Source of the DNA: Glandiceps talaboti
Lineage: Eukaryota; Hemichordata; Enteropneusta; Spengelidae
NCBI RefSeq assembly: GCF_964340395.1
Contig: NC_135555.1
Location: forward strand, 1,421,501-1,485,500
Direction: 5' to 3'
DNA: 64,000 nucleotides
A program made the translations under genes and the position numbers. The notes below the pieces were generated by a model. It saw only the letters and a list, made by a program, of their open reading frames with translations. It did no database searches and was not told where the DNA came from. Shown here piece after piece: positions 1 to 13,190 of the stretch. Position 1 is the first letter of the stretch. Each line of letters starts with the position of its first letter.

Positions 1-1239
1 TTACTACGGCGACCACATTCAACAATGTCCCAGTACAGTACTAGATCTTCCTCACCAGTAAATGAATATGATTCGCTAACACCACGTATTGTTGAGGAGT
101 TAGGGGACCTTGAAAAGTCAACACCATTTTATGATGTTGCTGAGGGGCCCTTCAATACTGTCAAAACTACCTGGTCTGATGACTCTGGTGATGAAAATGA
201 GAAAAATGATGAAGAGAACAGTGATTATGAAAATGATGAATTAGAGAAAGTTAAAGAACAGAGACCAAGAATTCCAGATTTTAGTATTCCATCTGATCTA
301 GAAGATTATGATGATGATATTGATTTTAATGAATCTAACTTGGAAGAACCAGACCAGGAATATCCAGAACCACTATCGGAACCATTCTGTGATATGGATC
401 TCTTCTATCTCTCCTGTCTGGAAGAAGACTGGAAAGAAACCCTGGAACAGAAACCAGAAGAAGAGGACGAACCAATGATGGAAAGATTAGTAGAGCTGGA
501 AAGATTACAATGGCTTACTATTAATTGGGAAAATGAGAAACAAAAATCACACAAGAAAAATGGTAAACAAAAGGAAGGTGTCGACAGAGTACAGAGTGCA
601 GGTCTTAGTGGTAGATACAAATCTAAAAACTGTGTTGATGATTGTACACAACCAGCATGTGCAGGTGACTGTCCATCAAAACGTGTACATTCAGCTAAGG
701 GGTGTTACCATTGTAAAAAGAGAACTTGTGATGGTAGTTGTACAGAGTACGGTTACCAACACTTTGTACGGTCACCAAGAACAGACAGTGATGATGAAAG
801 TACGAAAAGACCAAAGTCTTGTAACAGTTGTACACGGAAGAATAGAGTTCAGACTATCAACAAAAATAACACTCTACTAGGGAGGCCTAAGTCTTCTTTT
901 GCTACGTATAGTACAGCAGAGCTGTATAGTGTTGATCCCAGACGTATAAACCCAAATGGTAAAATTAATGGTGCCATACAATCAGCTGATCAAGTCATCA
1001 TCTCACCTAGTCCCAGCTCAACACGTCCTAACACTCCATTTTCAACTAAATCACCATCACGTCCGGCCACTGCTAAACCTGTACGAGGAGCAAAAGGAAG
1101 AGATTCCGTGCTTTCCGGGAAAAGTTACACTTCCCAACGTAGGAACTCTATCACTAAGCCAGTTAGTGTCAATATAGTAAAAGCCAATTCTAGGGCTAAG
1201 TCTGCAAGGAAAAGGAGACCAAGGACTGCAAAGAAATAA
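1..1239 (+). CDS. Unrecognised acidic, Cys-rich protein with basic tail; 3' part of gene
   Basis: The frame is open from base 1 to the TAA at 1237-1239. The first ATG is at 25, but the frame has no stop before it, so the protein may begin upstream of the window. From that ATG it is 404 aa. Residues about 50-120 are very acidic (Asp/Glu/Asn runs). A short conserved-looking stretch with CDMDLFYLSCLEEDW and RLQWLTINW follows at about 122-170. A Cys-rich segment at about 203-270 has repeated CxxxC-type pairs (CVDDC, CAGDC, CYHC, CDGSC, CNSC) that could bind metal. The C-terminal 130 residues are Ser/Pro/Arg/Lys-rich with RPKS/RPNT/RPAT motifs and end KSARKRRPRTAKK, a likely nuclear or RNA-binding basic tail. 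I do not recognise the family and assign no function. Frame length and composition support real coding sequence. Confidence 0.75.
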   Translation, partial: LLRRPHSTMSQYSTRSSSPVNEYDSLTPRIVEELGDLEKSTPFYDVAEGPFNTVKTTWSDDSGDENEKNDEENSDYENDELEKVKEQRPRIPDFSIPSDLEDYDDDIDFNESNLEEPDQEYPEPLSEPFCDMDLFYLSCLEEDWKETLEQKPEEEDEPMMERLVELERLQWLTINWENEKQKSHKKNGKQKEGVDRVQSAGLSGRYKSKNCVDDCTQPACAGDCPSKRVHSAKGCYHCKKRTCDGSCTEYGYQHFVRSPRTDSDDESTKRPKSCNSCTRKNRVQTINKNNTLLGRPKSSFATYSTAELYSVDPRRINPNGKINGAIQSADQVIISPSPSSTRPNTPFSTKSPSRPATAKPVRGAKGRDSVLSGKSYTSQRRNSITKPVSVNIVKANSRAKSARKRRPRTAKK

Positions 1240-1448
1240 ATTATGATTTATGTGATAGACCAGTAAACCTGTCTGTTGTGGACAGCCCTGTCAAGTATCA
1301 CCCTGTAGTGATGCATGTCATCGATAATTGACAGGTTTCACTGTGCTTACATTCACACTTTTACTGCTATAAATGCACCTTTACATTATCAATATAATGT
1401 CTGTATTGATATATTCAATAGTGTCTATACCTTGCACAGCACTGCGGT

Positions 1449-1454
1449 AATAAA
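1449..1454 (+). promoter_or_regulatory. Candidate poly(A) signal of the first gene
   Basis: AATAAA lies 210 bp past the stop codon and is followed by TG-rich sequence (CTTGTGTAC). It is the first such hexamer downstream of the stop, so a short 3' UTR is likely. A second AATAAA follows a T run near 2131. Confidence 0.5.
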
Positions 1455-2921
1455 CTTGTGTACAAGGCTTGCTTTCACTGGTTGTAAAAATTTATGGTAG
1501 AGTCCAAAAACTGCACACATATTTCCCGTACATTTGGTTCACTTTTGTTGTTTTAAGTAGGATGGATGGCCACACTTTAACAATATAGGGGGGATAGGGT
1601 CTTGATCAATATTGGGTGTAAATGCAGTAACTTAATTTCATTCATTCACTATGATAAGTTCTGGGTAGTGACGGTAACCATGGTGATGTAAGGGAGGCAA
1701 GTAATACAATGCTAAACACAAAGAATTATGCCATCAGCCAATCTCATTAAAATCTGATACGTGAATTTGGCTTAATTGTTGGGGAAGGCACTCACTATCG
1801 GAACAAATTAAAAACAAACGACAATATTTGAAAGAAATAGAGGTAAATAAAGTAATTGAGCTATATTCCCACATCAGATTGGCCATCAGCTGCTGTAGTA
1901 GATGTAAATTAATATTCACCAAGTTAATGCCTGCATTTGTAGTGAACCATTCATTTGTATGACGTCAGTGAGGTAGAATATATTCATATTTATTTCCGTG
2001 GAGTCCCTGGTTATCTTGCCTTGTCAGACTTATAACACTGCATGCTAAAATTTGAACTTATTTTATTGATCCACAGAGTTATCATGAAATATTTGTCATT
2101 TACTTGAAATGTTTTTTTTTTTTTTTTTATAATAAATAGTGTACGAGAGTTGAATTGAGAATATTTAAAAATTGACATACTTGGTAAATAAAGATCATGT
2201 ACTCCTAACGTGAGTTGATTATGTGAGTGTGTAGGAAGCAGCTTTCATTACATGTAATTTGAATTCATTAGATTGGAAAGGTTAAATATACATCATGTCA
2301 TTAAAGATTTCTAAGATCTAGTGTAATTATTATCTTTACCAGTAAATATTGGGACACACTTTAATACCAGTAGTACAGTCATAATTGTGTCATTCTTAAA
2401 TATACAAGACATCTGGTTGTTTTCAAATGGAAATTCATCTGTGTTGATAAACCATAGTGTTCAATTCAACTTCATGTTGTTACATGTATAAGGCTAAGGG
2501 TGACTTTACTTAATTCTATCTTTCTCATTACCTGACTGACCATGTACTAGTATTTCTTCATTCTGGTGAAATTAAAAATTGACATCCTCTATGGCTGGAT
2601 TATTAAAAATTGACATCCTCTATGGCTGGATTATTCAAAAAATTCACAATGTCACTGTTTATCAGATGGCAACCCCATAAAAGCATATCTGAGTGAAAAG
2701 TATCATTTATTGCTGAAATTCAGAAAATTTAAAAAAGCCCATGGTTCAAAGTTGACTTTATTTTTTTTTTATATTTCATTCAGATCATTAAAAGAACAAT
2801 AAATGAATGGAAAATATTACCAACATGTACCAGTACTCATACATTTATATTAAATTATTAATAGACCAATTGACCCATCATTTTTAAGGTGTTACGATGA
2901 GATATATAGAATTACATTTGT

Positions 2922-3240
2922 AAGTCTGGGTGCTGTAACAGAATGAAATACTGCAAACTAGATGTTTCATTTGACTGAAAAACAATGAATTAAGTCTGGG
3001 TGCCCTAATAATGAAATACTGCAAACTAGATGTTTCATTTGACTGAAAAACAATGAATTAAGTCTGGGTGCCCTAAACAGAATGAAATACTGCAAACTAG
3101 ATGTTTCATTTCACTGAAAAACAATGAATTAAGTCTGGGTGTCCTAACAGAATGAAATACTGCAAACTGGACGTTTCATTTCACTGAAAAACAATGAATT
3201 AAGTCTGGGTGTCCTAACAGAATGAAATACTGCAAGCTAA
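2922..3240. repeat. Minisatellite, about 70 bp x 4.5
   Basis: Units start with AAGTCTGGGTG at 2922, 2992, 3060, 3131 and 3201 (spacing 70, 68, 71, 70). Each carries AATGAAATACTGCAAACTAG followed by a TTTCATTT-ACTGAAAAACAATG segment. Copies are more than 90 percent alike by eye, so the expansion is fairly recent. Confidence 0.9.
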
Positions 3241-5943
3241 ATTTCTTAGACATTTCAGTCCACTGTCAGAGAATTATTAGATTAACGTAGTCAAGAATTC
3301 TAAACTAAGATTAACGTTAATGTAACATAATGAGTCAGTGAATATTACTAGTAATTTAATTCAACCAGCATTCCATTTTACCATTATCTACTGCAGATTT
3401 CTTGTTTCTCAATATTTTCACTAAATCAATTTTTTCCATCTCACAATTCTGATTAGATTATTCTAAGCTAGTGTAACTATAATGTACATATGTCAGTCTA
3501 GATAAATTGAAGAAACAAATTACTGGTATATTGTGGTAAGGTGATCATGTCAAGCAGAAATCTGTAGGGTTTTTATGTTTACTTCATAGGATCTCATGTG
3601 TAAGAGAATCAAAATTACTGGTCATTACTGCACAAATTAGAGTGTTTATGTCTGGGGGAAAAATTTACTTTGTTACCATATTTACATACCAAGATATTAA
3701 AATCAAAATATTATAAACACATACTAATTGAAATACAAGTATTTTCTACAGACTATCTCTATGATAACATAATCAGAATTTCTTCTAAAAGTTTATAATG
3801 CTTGTGAAATAGATGACCATTTTCCACTGCCTGAAATTCTACTCCACACACTACATGTATCTGTAAATCAATTATCTGTGCTATACGTATTGCTGGTAAT
3901 TTATACCATCAAACAATTGATAATCTCTTTCGATTTGTCCTGACAACTTAACTCTACTTCAATCTGTCTTAGAATGAAATTCAATATAAATATTCTGTAA
4001 TTCTAGTTTTCTGCTGTGTTCTTCTCAAAGCATTGATTTTTTTTCTATTATTTAAATAAGTCATGTTGTATGGTAGCAGTATTGATCACATCTCTACTGA
4101 ATAGTTGGCTACCTGTGTCCATTCAGTTAGCTCTATAGACCCACTTACAATTGTTGACACATTTCTATACAATTAATCATTCTGTACACATAGTGCAGAC
4201 TTACAGTTATGGGCTTTAACACAGTTTGTTGACTACCTTTGAATAATACATTGGAGCAGTGCAATTAGAAGAGAAGTTGATTTCATAATGTACACATCCT
4301 ACTGATAAGAGATGTTTATAGTATCCTACTGGAAAATCAATAATGGAAATTAACGTCTGGAATATTAAGGTTCCTTCCATGGAACATTCCATTTGATGCA
4401 CAGGTAGATCAGGGTGTATAGTGAGGTGTATTTTGATTGTGGATGTATGACACAACTGCAGGTTGGTTAGTTATGACCTTGAATAATTAAAACCCCTATT
4501 GTATCATTCTAGGCATATACATTGTCCACTTTTTGCCAAGCTGTATTCATGACAACCCCTATTGTATCATTCTAAGCATATACATTGTCCACTTTTAGCC
4601 AAGCCGTATTCATGACAAAAATGAAAATGAAACACCATCTACTAAGCTGTGGTTAAATATCTCTCTAAAACTTTATAATTACATGACCTTCTAAACTTTC
4701 CAAATTGTCTACTTTTTAGATAAATTAAGTATCGGTATAAATTAAGTGGAATTGATAACTTCATTAATAAGTTTTTGAAAACTTTTGTGGGGGTTTTAAG
4801 AATAAGAATTGGTCTTATGAAACATGTGAAAGTTGTTGGAATTTGTTTTCTTGATCCTTTTTTGCCATATTGCTTTTTATGTTCATCACCTCAAAATCAT
4901 TACTGTAGTTATTGACATCACTTCACTTTTAAGACAGCACCAGGTATTTATGTCTCTATGAAGTGCACCACAATAACATGCAACTAATATCCATCTTGTG
5001 TCTCTATCTCTTCTTTTTGTCTTTCTCATTCTCATCCTCCACCTGTCTCAGTACCAGGCTGTGTCCTCTCTGCATCCATTCTAGCCTTCTAGCTACCTAT
5101 GTATGTTTGTCTCTTGTTGTGCTGATGGACAGTTTTACATGTGATGTAATTTTATTTACCTGTACAATTTAGCACTGTAAAAACGGCTGATCTCAAATTG
5201 TTTAATAAACTTGTTTATATGCAGATGATTTTGTGTGAAAGTTGAAGTGTATACCATTAGTACATCAAATACTGATTTATACAGGACAAGGTATCCTACT
5301 AATACTTTTGTACACTGATATTGTGAAATATCTAGTACTACTAAAAACTGCTGTAGCTGTAACTTGAGTAATATTTTTTTCATAATCAAGTTTATTTACT
5401 GAAAATTGTTAAAATTAACAATAATTAGACACTACATGTAACAGTCAATTGTATCCACAAGTATTAAATACAGTAAGCGGTTGAAATCATGATCACCGTT
5501 GAGGGCGCTGTTTTGTTGCGGCCAAAAAAATCAATTCGTCTGAATGTATTACATCATACTATGTGTACAGCTACACAAGTATATTTACCCACAGGTGATT
5601 CAATACTGTACAGGGAGTACAATATTACGAGTATGATATTATACCTTAACAAAACAGTTTCAAGAAACGTTCCAGTTGCACTTAGTGCAGGTTTAACACT
5701 ACTCAAAACCTTTTACACTTGTGGACATAAGGGGAAATGTGTCTGGGCCTGTTCTCCAAATCAAATATGTGACAACACATTACAGCAATATCAGTAGTTG
5801 TACTATAGTTTAATAGGAACATCACAAGGTAAATCTTGTACTTTCCAATACCATGTGTAATAATTTCAAATATACTTTGGGAATGTCAGCTAACATTGAT
5901 TTCCTCAATACTAAATATATGCGATGTATGAAGTGTGTTTGTT

Positions 5944-5973
5944 CACAGACAAGTAAAAACTTACTTGTCTGTG
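5944..5973. repeat. Perfect 13 bp hairpin with 4 base loop
   Basis: CACAGACAAGTAA (5944-5956) is followed by AAAC and then its exact reverse complement (5961-5973). No neighbouring gene explains it. It may be the centre of a worn foldback element. Confidence 0.75.
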
Positions 5974-6829
5974 GTTTGTTGTACAAATCTTTACAAACTA
6001 TTTCACAATGTCATAACTATACAATTACATACATACCTTTATACAAGTATTTGGACAAAAAGGAATTTGGGAGACAATTTCCATTGTTGGAAAGAAAAAA
6101 AAAGTTGTTTTTTTTATCAACAAACATTACATCTAGTGTTGATATAGACACCATTGTTGTTCAAGTACATGGAGATATATAGAGAGTTTGAATCAAAGTT
6201 ACATACTTTGACAATTCCCAGACAGCTATGTCAATCCATCATTAACAGCAATACAGAAAACAAAGTCAATAGGAAAGACTAATCCCTGGTATGCAGACTG
6301 GTATCTGAAATGTGTAGATCTAAAAATCAGTCCATGATACAGACCGAGTGACACACACCCAGCCATTAGACACATATGTATGCATTCATCCATCCATCCA
6401 CACACATACTGTATATACATACACACACACACACACGCACACCCAGCCATCAGACAAGATGGGTTGATGTATGTACAGTTACTATACATTGACAAAGACA
6501 CCCTGCAATCAGACAACATGGGTTGATGTATGTACAGTTTTATACACACTGACAAAGACACCCTGCAATCAGACACTGATAATAATAATATTATTGGATA
6601 CAGACACAGTCATCACTTCAATTTTCAATATTTTTTATTAACTGGATGAAAACTGGAACTAGTTGTAACACTGTTAGGATGAAATAGAAAACAAGATATG
6701 ACATGTCTGTTTTTAATACACCACAAAGCATGCACAAAGACATCACCTTGGAGTACCATCTATCAACAGTATATGGTTGGCATTGTACCAGTACTACAGT
6801 AATACTGTCTGTGCACACACTTTGCTAGC

Positions 6830-6923
6830 CTGAAAGATCTGTCGTTGTGTCTGCTTATGTAATATGCTCCATATCTGGGGTAGAGAATGGTTAAATAAGT
6901 AGACCAACGACTGGATCTTTCAG
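6830..6923. mobile_element. Short foldback/MITE, 94 bp
   Basis: The ends are near-perfect inverted repeats of about 28 bp, beginning CTGAAAGATC and ending GATCTTTCAG, each carrying a GTCGTTG core. There is no coding capacity. This is a non-autonomous DNA element; the superfamily is not assignable from this copy. Confidence 0.65.
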
Positions 6924-7178
6924 ATTAATATGACACCATTATATTATCACCCATGTCACCTCAGCATATTACATGTCTATTTTACTGATCAGCTGTAGAC
7001 TGTCAAATACAACCACTGGTGGCTGTACTAGTTTAAAGTCCATACAGTTGTATAGACTGTAAGAGCAATATTACTCGTAATGACTATATTTCATAGTCTA
7101 CATTAGCTTTACAGTCAACAACACATCATAAAAAAATGTATTTTGCATGATATGGATCCTTTGAGAATGTATTACAGA

Positions 7179-7288
7179 AGTCTGTAAGGTACTCTGTAAC
7201 AGGGCGCCCTTACACATCGGTCAACCCCTCTCACGTCGGGAGAGAGGAGGCCAGTGAGGGCGGAATGACACTACGTATCTTACAGTCT
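7179..7288. mobile_element. MITE family B, copy 1
   Basis: The element runs from AGTCTGTAAGGTAC to GTATCTTACAGTCT, which are imperfect inverted repeats. The interior has GGGCGCCCTTACACATCGG and GAGAGAGGAGGCCAGTGAGGG, also present in the copies at 7722-7819 and 61548-61622. Three related copies in one window show a dispersed family rather than a chance palindrome. Confidence 0.7.
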
Positions 7289-7709
7289 AGTATTATGGTA
7301 AATATCTTCAGTTTCTAGCTTTCAATGCTGAGCAATAGATGGTAGAATTTCTCTTTTATAATATGTAAATGTAAAACAATAGAGAATTTGATGAAGTATT
7401 GTGTAACCTCCATAGTGGGCTGAGGAGTGACCTGACAAAACATTCTCTCTACTTGCTTGCCTGGTCAACAATCCAGCCTCTTACAGAGGTGAAGTCTTTT
7501 GCTGAGGAGACATGAAATGTATCCTTATATGCTGTCATAACTAGACAAATGATAGCATGTCATATCACAACTAGAAAGGAAACGAGTAGAAAATACCATG
7601 AAACTACTGACAACTGACTGGTATGATATTAACTGATAAAAGTCTTTCTAATAACAGTATTTTAACAAATCAAAGAATTCTACTGAACGTTTCTGTTTAA
7701 AATGTGCTT

Positions 7710-7831
7710 CTACAGAAAGATTAGTCTGTAAGGTATGCCGTGACAGGGCATCCTCAAACATCAGCCAACCCCTAGAGAGGAGGCCGGTGAGGGCGAAACA
7801 TCACGACGTATCTTACAGTCTACAGAAAGAT
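7710..7831. mobile_element. MITE family B, copy 2, with flanking 12 bp direct repeat
   Basis: The body (7722-7819) matches copy 1 at both ends and in the GAGAGGAGGCCGGTGAGGGCG interior. It is flanked on both sides by CTACAGAAAGAT (7710-7721 and 7820-7831), which reads as a target site duplication of about 11-12 bp. A duplication this long is closest to Mutator-type elements (usually 9-11 bp), so that is a tentative superfamily call. Confidence 0.7.
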
Positions 7832-8449
7832 CAAATCTTAACAAATCTACCTGATAGTATCATAAGCTATATCTAAACAAGTCAACTTTTAGAATAGAGT
7901 TCTGGACTAAATATTAATGCTGACACTACGCAGTTGTCTGTCGCCCTCTATGGTACATAATTTAACAGGATTCAATCAGAAATCATTCTAGATGATTTTC
8001 TATGGTGTTTTATTCTGATTTTCCTTCATTTCCTGAAATAATTATCTCCTTTATAATATCCATCAATGACTGATATGCAAATTGAACAAATTCAAAATAC
8101 CAAAATGATCCCCCAATTCACAGTTCCTGTATCACACAAGATAAGTGACTGTGTCCAGTTGAATAATTTTACTATGTAACAATGCAGATAAATACCATGA
8201 TGTGAAACGTAATCAAACATTCAAAGTCATTCTTGAACTCATTTATTGCAGATGTATACAGATAAATACAAACTGTAGCCATTGGATTCAGTGTAGAATC
8301 ATCTTTACATGTACATGCATTCATCATTGCTGATATTCTTTAATAAACACCATGTCAACATTAGTTTAGATTTCTGATTCACCTGTAACATTCACAATGA
8401 TGCATATATATCTCCTTCATCAACAAAAGTTGTAAAACAACAAGTCCAC

Positions 8450-9807
8450 TGACTAACTGAGACTGTCAGTTGGAATCCGTATACTGACAAACCCAATCTG
8501 AGACTGTCAGTTGGAATCTGTATACAGACTAACTCAATCTGAGACTGTCAGTTGGAATCTGTATACAGACTAACTCAATCTGAGACTGTCAGTTGTAATC
8601 TGTATACAGACTAACTCAATCTGAGACTGTCAGTTGGAATCTGTATACAGACTAAATCAATCTGAGACTGTCAGTTGGAATCTGTATACAGACTAACTCA
8701 ATCTGAGACTGTCAGTTGGAATCTGTATACAGACTAAATCAATCTGAGACTGTCAGTTAGAATCTGTATACTGACTAACTGAGACTGTCAGTTGGAATCT
8801 GTATACGGACTAACTCAATCTGAGACTGTCAGTTAGAATCTGTATACTGACTAACTGAGACTGTCAGTTGTAATCTGTATACAGACTAACTCAATCTGAG
8901 ACTGTCAGTTGGAATCTGTATACAGACTAAATCAATCTGAGACTGTCAGTTGGAATCTGTATACAGACTAACTCAATCTGAGACTGTCAGTTGGAATCTG
9001 TATACAGACTAAATCAATCTGAGACTGTCAGTTAGAATCTGTATACTGACTAACTGAGACTGTCAGTTGGAATCTGTATACGGACTAACTCAATCTGAGA
9101 CTGTCAGTTGGAATCTGTATACGGACTAACTCAATCTGAGACTGTCAGTTGGAATCTGTATACAGACTAACTCAATCTGAGACTGTCAGTTGGAATCTGT
9201 ATACGGACTAACTCAATCTGAGACTGTCAGTTGTAATCTGTATACAGACTAACTCAATCTGAGACTGTCAGTTGGAATCTGTATACAGACTAAATCAATC
9301 TGAGACTGTCAGTTGTAATCTGTATACAGACTAACTCAATCTGAGACTGTCAGTTGGAATCTGTATACAGACTAAATCAATCTGAGACTGTCAGTTGGAA
9401 TCTGTATACAGACTAACTCAATCTGAGACTGTCAGTTGGAATCTGTATACAGACTAAATCAATCTGAGACTGTCAGTTAGAATCTGTATACTGACTAACT
9501 GAGACTGTCAGTTGGAATCTGTATACGGACTAACTCAATCTGAGACTGTCAGTTGGAATCTGTATACAGACTAACTCAATCTGAGACTGTCAGTTGTAAT
9601 CTGTATACAGACTAACTCAATCTGAGACTGTCAGTTGGAATCTGTATACAGACTAAATCAATCTGAGACTGTCAGTTAGAATCTGTATACTGACTAACTG
9701 AGACTGTCAGTTGGAATCTGTATACGGACTAACTCAATCTGAGACTGTCAGTTGGAATCTGTATACAGACTAACTCAATCTGAGATTGTCAGTTGGAATC
9801 TGTCTAC
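8450..9807. repeat. 41 bp satellite with 35 bp variant units and higher-order order
   Basis: About 33 head-to-tail units of GAGACTGTCAGTTGGAATC-TGTATACAGACTAACTCAATCT type (41 bp), interspersed with a shorter 35 bp form that reads TTAGAATC and TGACTAACT. Each unit contains the inverted repeat AACTGAGACTGTCAGTT (6 bp arms, in short units) and the palindrome GTATAC. Variants (GTTGTAATC, AAATCAATCT, TTAGAATC short, CGGACTAAC) recur in a similar order roughly every six units, about 240 bp. The array lies outside any exon found. Confidence 0.95.
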
Positions 9808-12768
9808 TAACAATATATATGCAACCAAATATCTACATTTGTTTTATCATGACTACTGAGGTAGACATATTGTAACAACAAATTTTGTATTCATAATAAA
9901 ATTTATTACTGATATGCAAATAGTTTACTCTACGTTTCCATCCCATGTGTGAAATTCCATCATTACAAACTTAGTTTGACAACAATTTTCAGTACTTTGA
10001 TGTGAAAACACATTTCAATGCAATGAATTAATACCAGCAGACCAATCTCCCCCAAATTACAAATCTATGCTGCAACAAAGATAACTTGACTCACTACCCC
10101 TCCCCCACCTCTACAACTCAACTCCCCTCCCCCCACCTCTATGTTACATCAAGACATCATGTCTAACTTGCCACTCTGAGTGAAATCATCAAAACACACA
10201 CATCAAACATGATGCTCAACAAACCACAATTGGATATGAACTTTTAGATACATACAGTTAATCTCACTTTACCTTTACAGTATCAAAAGTTACTCAAGGC
10301 TACTATAGACCCTACACTCGTGTAGGGTCCGAGATGCTAATAGCATCTATCCACATCCTAGATAAATTTTCACACGACTACAATAGCATGCACAATGCCC
10401 ACTGTACTCAAGGTAGAACAATTACCAAAAGTACAATGCAAGTCAAATATGGTGGCTGTATCATTCAATGGTTGCTATGTGTGCTTTGATAACACTCAGT
10501 GACAAGTTGATGGAACTGTATCTTGTGGAAACAGAAAACTACTCACAAACACTACACAGCTCTGCAGGACCAACTTTGCACTTACTTCAACACACATAGT
10601 TCCAACTTTTCCCTGTCACTTATATAAACACATAATTTACAATCACATTCCAATTCAGGAACAATTATTGCATTTCAAAATATGGTGTAAATAATGAATT
10701 ATCTGCTTTAAGTAAGACAGATGATGAATGAGTTTTGTACTAAAGCTGAAAGATATGGTAAACTTGTTTTGATTTGTGTATCAATGAGCGTAAGGCTATT
10801 TTGATCCTACCTAGCTGTGTACTTGTTGCATAGTATGTTCCTACAGTTCTTCAGTGCATGCCCACATGGCTTGGTCCAATTCTATGCCTCTCAATATAAT
10901 AACACTCAAGTATTTGTACTTGCCTTGCCTGCAATCATTAAAAGTAGAGAAACAACCAAAGCAACAAATCAGTACAGTTCATACTTCAAATAAAATAAGG
11001 TATTGAAGACTGCAACTATTGTGTGACAAAGCTCTGTTGTACTTTAATCTGCATTTGATATCAATACAAAACAGATGTCTACAGTAAATGTGTTATTTAA
11101 CTATGTTAGTATCTTTAGATACACAAGTGTATTTAAATTGTATATTACATAATATTTTAGCAAAGTCATTTTATTAGCAGCAGCACTTGAAACACTTTTT
11201 AAAAGATTTGTTTTCACACAGTGAGAGTGACATGCATATTATGGATTGTAGTGAATGCTTTGACTATGAAATCAAAGTTTGTGTAAAATAGTATGTTTTA
11301 CACTATGTGTCAACCTTATTGTCTTGGTTCTTGATCTGCCATCTGCTACCAGCTCTGCAGTCATCAGCTACCTAGTTACAAGGTAAGCAAATAGACACAG
11401 TGTCTAGTATATGGGTATAATAGTACAAAATGTAGACATCCTACAATAACTAATAGTTGAAAGTCTTTCTGTCATCTCTTATTCAATTGCTCTTTCAAGT
11501 TGTTAGAATATTACAAAGGAACAGTGTGGACACCAAAAGTTGTGTTTTCTGCACTGATAGGGGAAATGTGTACGTTGTGATGTACTACAAAGCAGAAATC
11601 TACCATGGGATGATATGAAAATAGTCTCAAGAAAATAAAAGGGCCTCTGGAGTCAAAGTATGAATTAACCTTTAACCTGATTTTATGTCTCAAAACGATA
11701 CAATGGCTTACAGGAAAGTTACATCTACATTTCGATGAAGGTACAACCAAACTGATTAGTGACATCACTTACTATCTTTGATAATTTGTTACAATCAATT
11801 CTCATCAGTAAAATTTCATATTCATATTAATATTTCAGTAGTGTATGGCAAAATGTTATTTTTGTACATTGCATACTACATTTAGTAACAGAACATGAAT
11901 GCGTTATACTTCTTGAAACATGAAATGTATTCAACGTAAAGAAAGCAGAAACACAAACATAAAGCACCATCACATTACATGCAAATAGCCTTATTTCCAT
12001 GGCAAAGTCCCTTGTGTTTTGTTTTTGTTTTTTTGTCAACAGCACATACCACAACACCTTTGTTGACCTAGTAACTGCTATCAATCACACATTGAATAGT
12101 GGATGTAGGCTTCACAAGCTTGTCTCCGGACTCTCTCAACGTTATACATCTCCAACACAAAAGAAAAAGCATAGCATAATGGTTAATCTATGGTGGCTGG
12201 ATAGAGTATTGATAGATGTAAACTCCCTTGGAATGTGGTAGACCCTAGAGTCTATAGGTAGACTAACCTAGCTACCAGCATATAGTACATCTTGATGGTC
12301 ACACAGTTTAACTGACACACACACACTATCTGATAGAACGCTTATAGATAGAACATAAACAAATTGTTGTTGCTTCATCATCTCACTCACTGTTCACTTC
12401 AAGTTCAACTTCAAGTTGAGAGATCCACCTATGCATTGTAGTTGGACTTATTCTAGTTTTATCAACAAACTCAAATATTTTGTTTTTATTTGATAAACAT
12501 TGTAACTATGCATCGATATTAGACTGTGTGAATGATTTCAAAATAAACTGAATGATACCAGCTTTCTATAGTCTTTCCACATTCTACCCTGGTTTATAAG
12601 GAAGGAACCAAGTAGTTACAGTACCCTGTGTATGATAGGACGTAGTCAGCAAAGTCAAGAGAGCCACGCTCCCCTGACAATAATGGACTAACCCAACATA
12701 AACAGTATTTCTAAATACTACAAAATATCAACAATCACAAGTACTGTGCATAAAACAGCAGATATGTC

Positions 12769-12774
12769 TTTATT
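12769..12774 (-). promoter_or_regulatory. Candidate poly(A) signal for PRPF4B
   Basis: TTTATT on the plus strand reads AATAAA on the minus strand, about 1.1 kb past the PRPF4B stop. Other minus-strand AATAAA copies exist (for example near 12486), so the site actually used cannot be decided. Confidence 0.3.
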
Positions 12775-13048
12775 TCTAAGCTGTAAGCATGGGAATACAC
12801 TACCAAGGAACATCAATGTATGTCAAAATACTACATCTTGATGTCAGTTGCATCGTTATCAACATGGTATGGTAACAGTCTCTGCTAAAAGCACACTAAA
12901 GGGTTTTGCTTATAAAGCTTCTCATCAATGTAGTTCAAATAAAATGATATTATCATAAAACATTTAATATCTGTGATGCTAGGAAACAAAGGGATAGAAA
13001 GTTCTTTTGGGTAAATGGGTACCAGAAAGTCTAATTAGTAGTAACACA

Positions 13049-13190
13049 AAATAGCTTTTTCGAAAATTCAAAATGTGACTGACTTTTTGTCTTTTATCAA
13101 AATAGAACTAGTTTTAAAGGTGACCATAAAGTCAAACATTTTAAACACAAAATAACTTTTTCTAAAATTCAAATCATGACTGACTTTTTG
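13049..13190. repeat. Diverged 100 bp tandem duplication
   Basis: AAAATAGCTTTTTCGAAAAT followed by GACTGACTTTTTGTC recurs 100 bp later with scattered differences. There are two copies only. Confidence 0.7.

Larger units (their letters stand above)
1455..6829. other. Intergenic; no gene seen
   Basis: AT-rich sequence with only short open frames lacking coding character. It holds small tandem duplications: a 31 bp unit twice at 2571-2634, a 63 bp unit twice at 4491-4616, and a 59-60 bp unit about 2.3 times at 6442-6576 beside a CA microsatellite (6413-6436). A 70 bp array and a hairpin are listed separately. No further exon with homology I can recognise was found. Confidence 0.6.

Noticed and set aside
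5489-5797. 102 aa open frame in the first intergenic region
   Set aside because: Composition is unremarkable, there is no recognisable domain and no splice or promoter context; length is within chance for AT-rich DNA. It could be revisited with transcript data.
8450-9807. CRISPR-like look of the regularly spaced 41 bp repeats
   Set aside because: There are no unique spacers, units are contiguous, and the setting is an animal genome with spliced genes.
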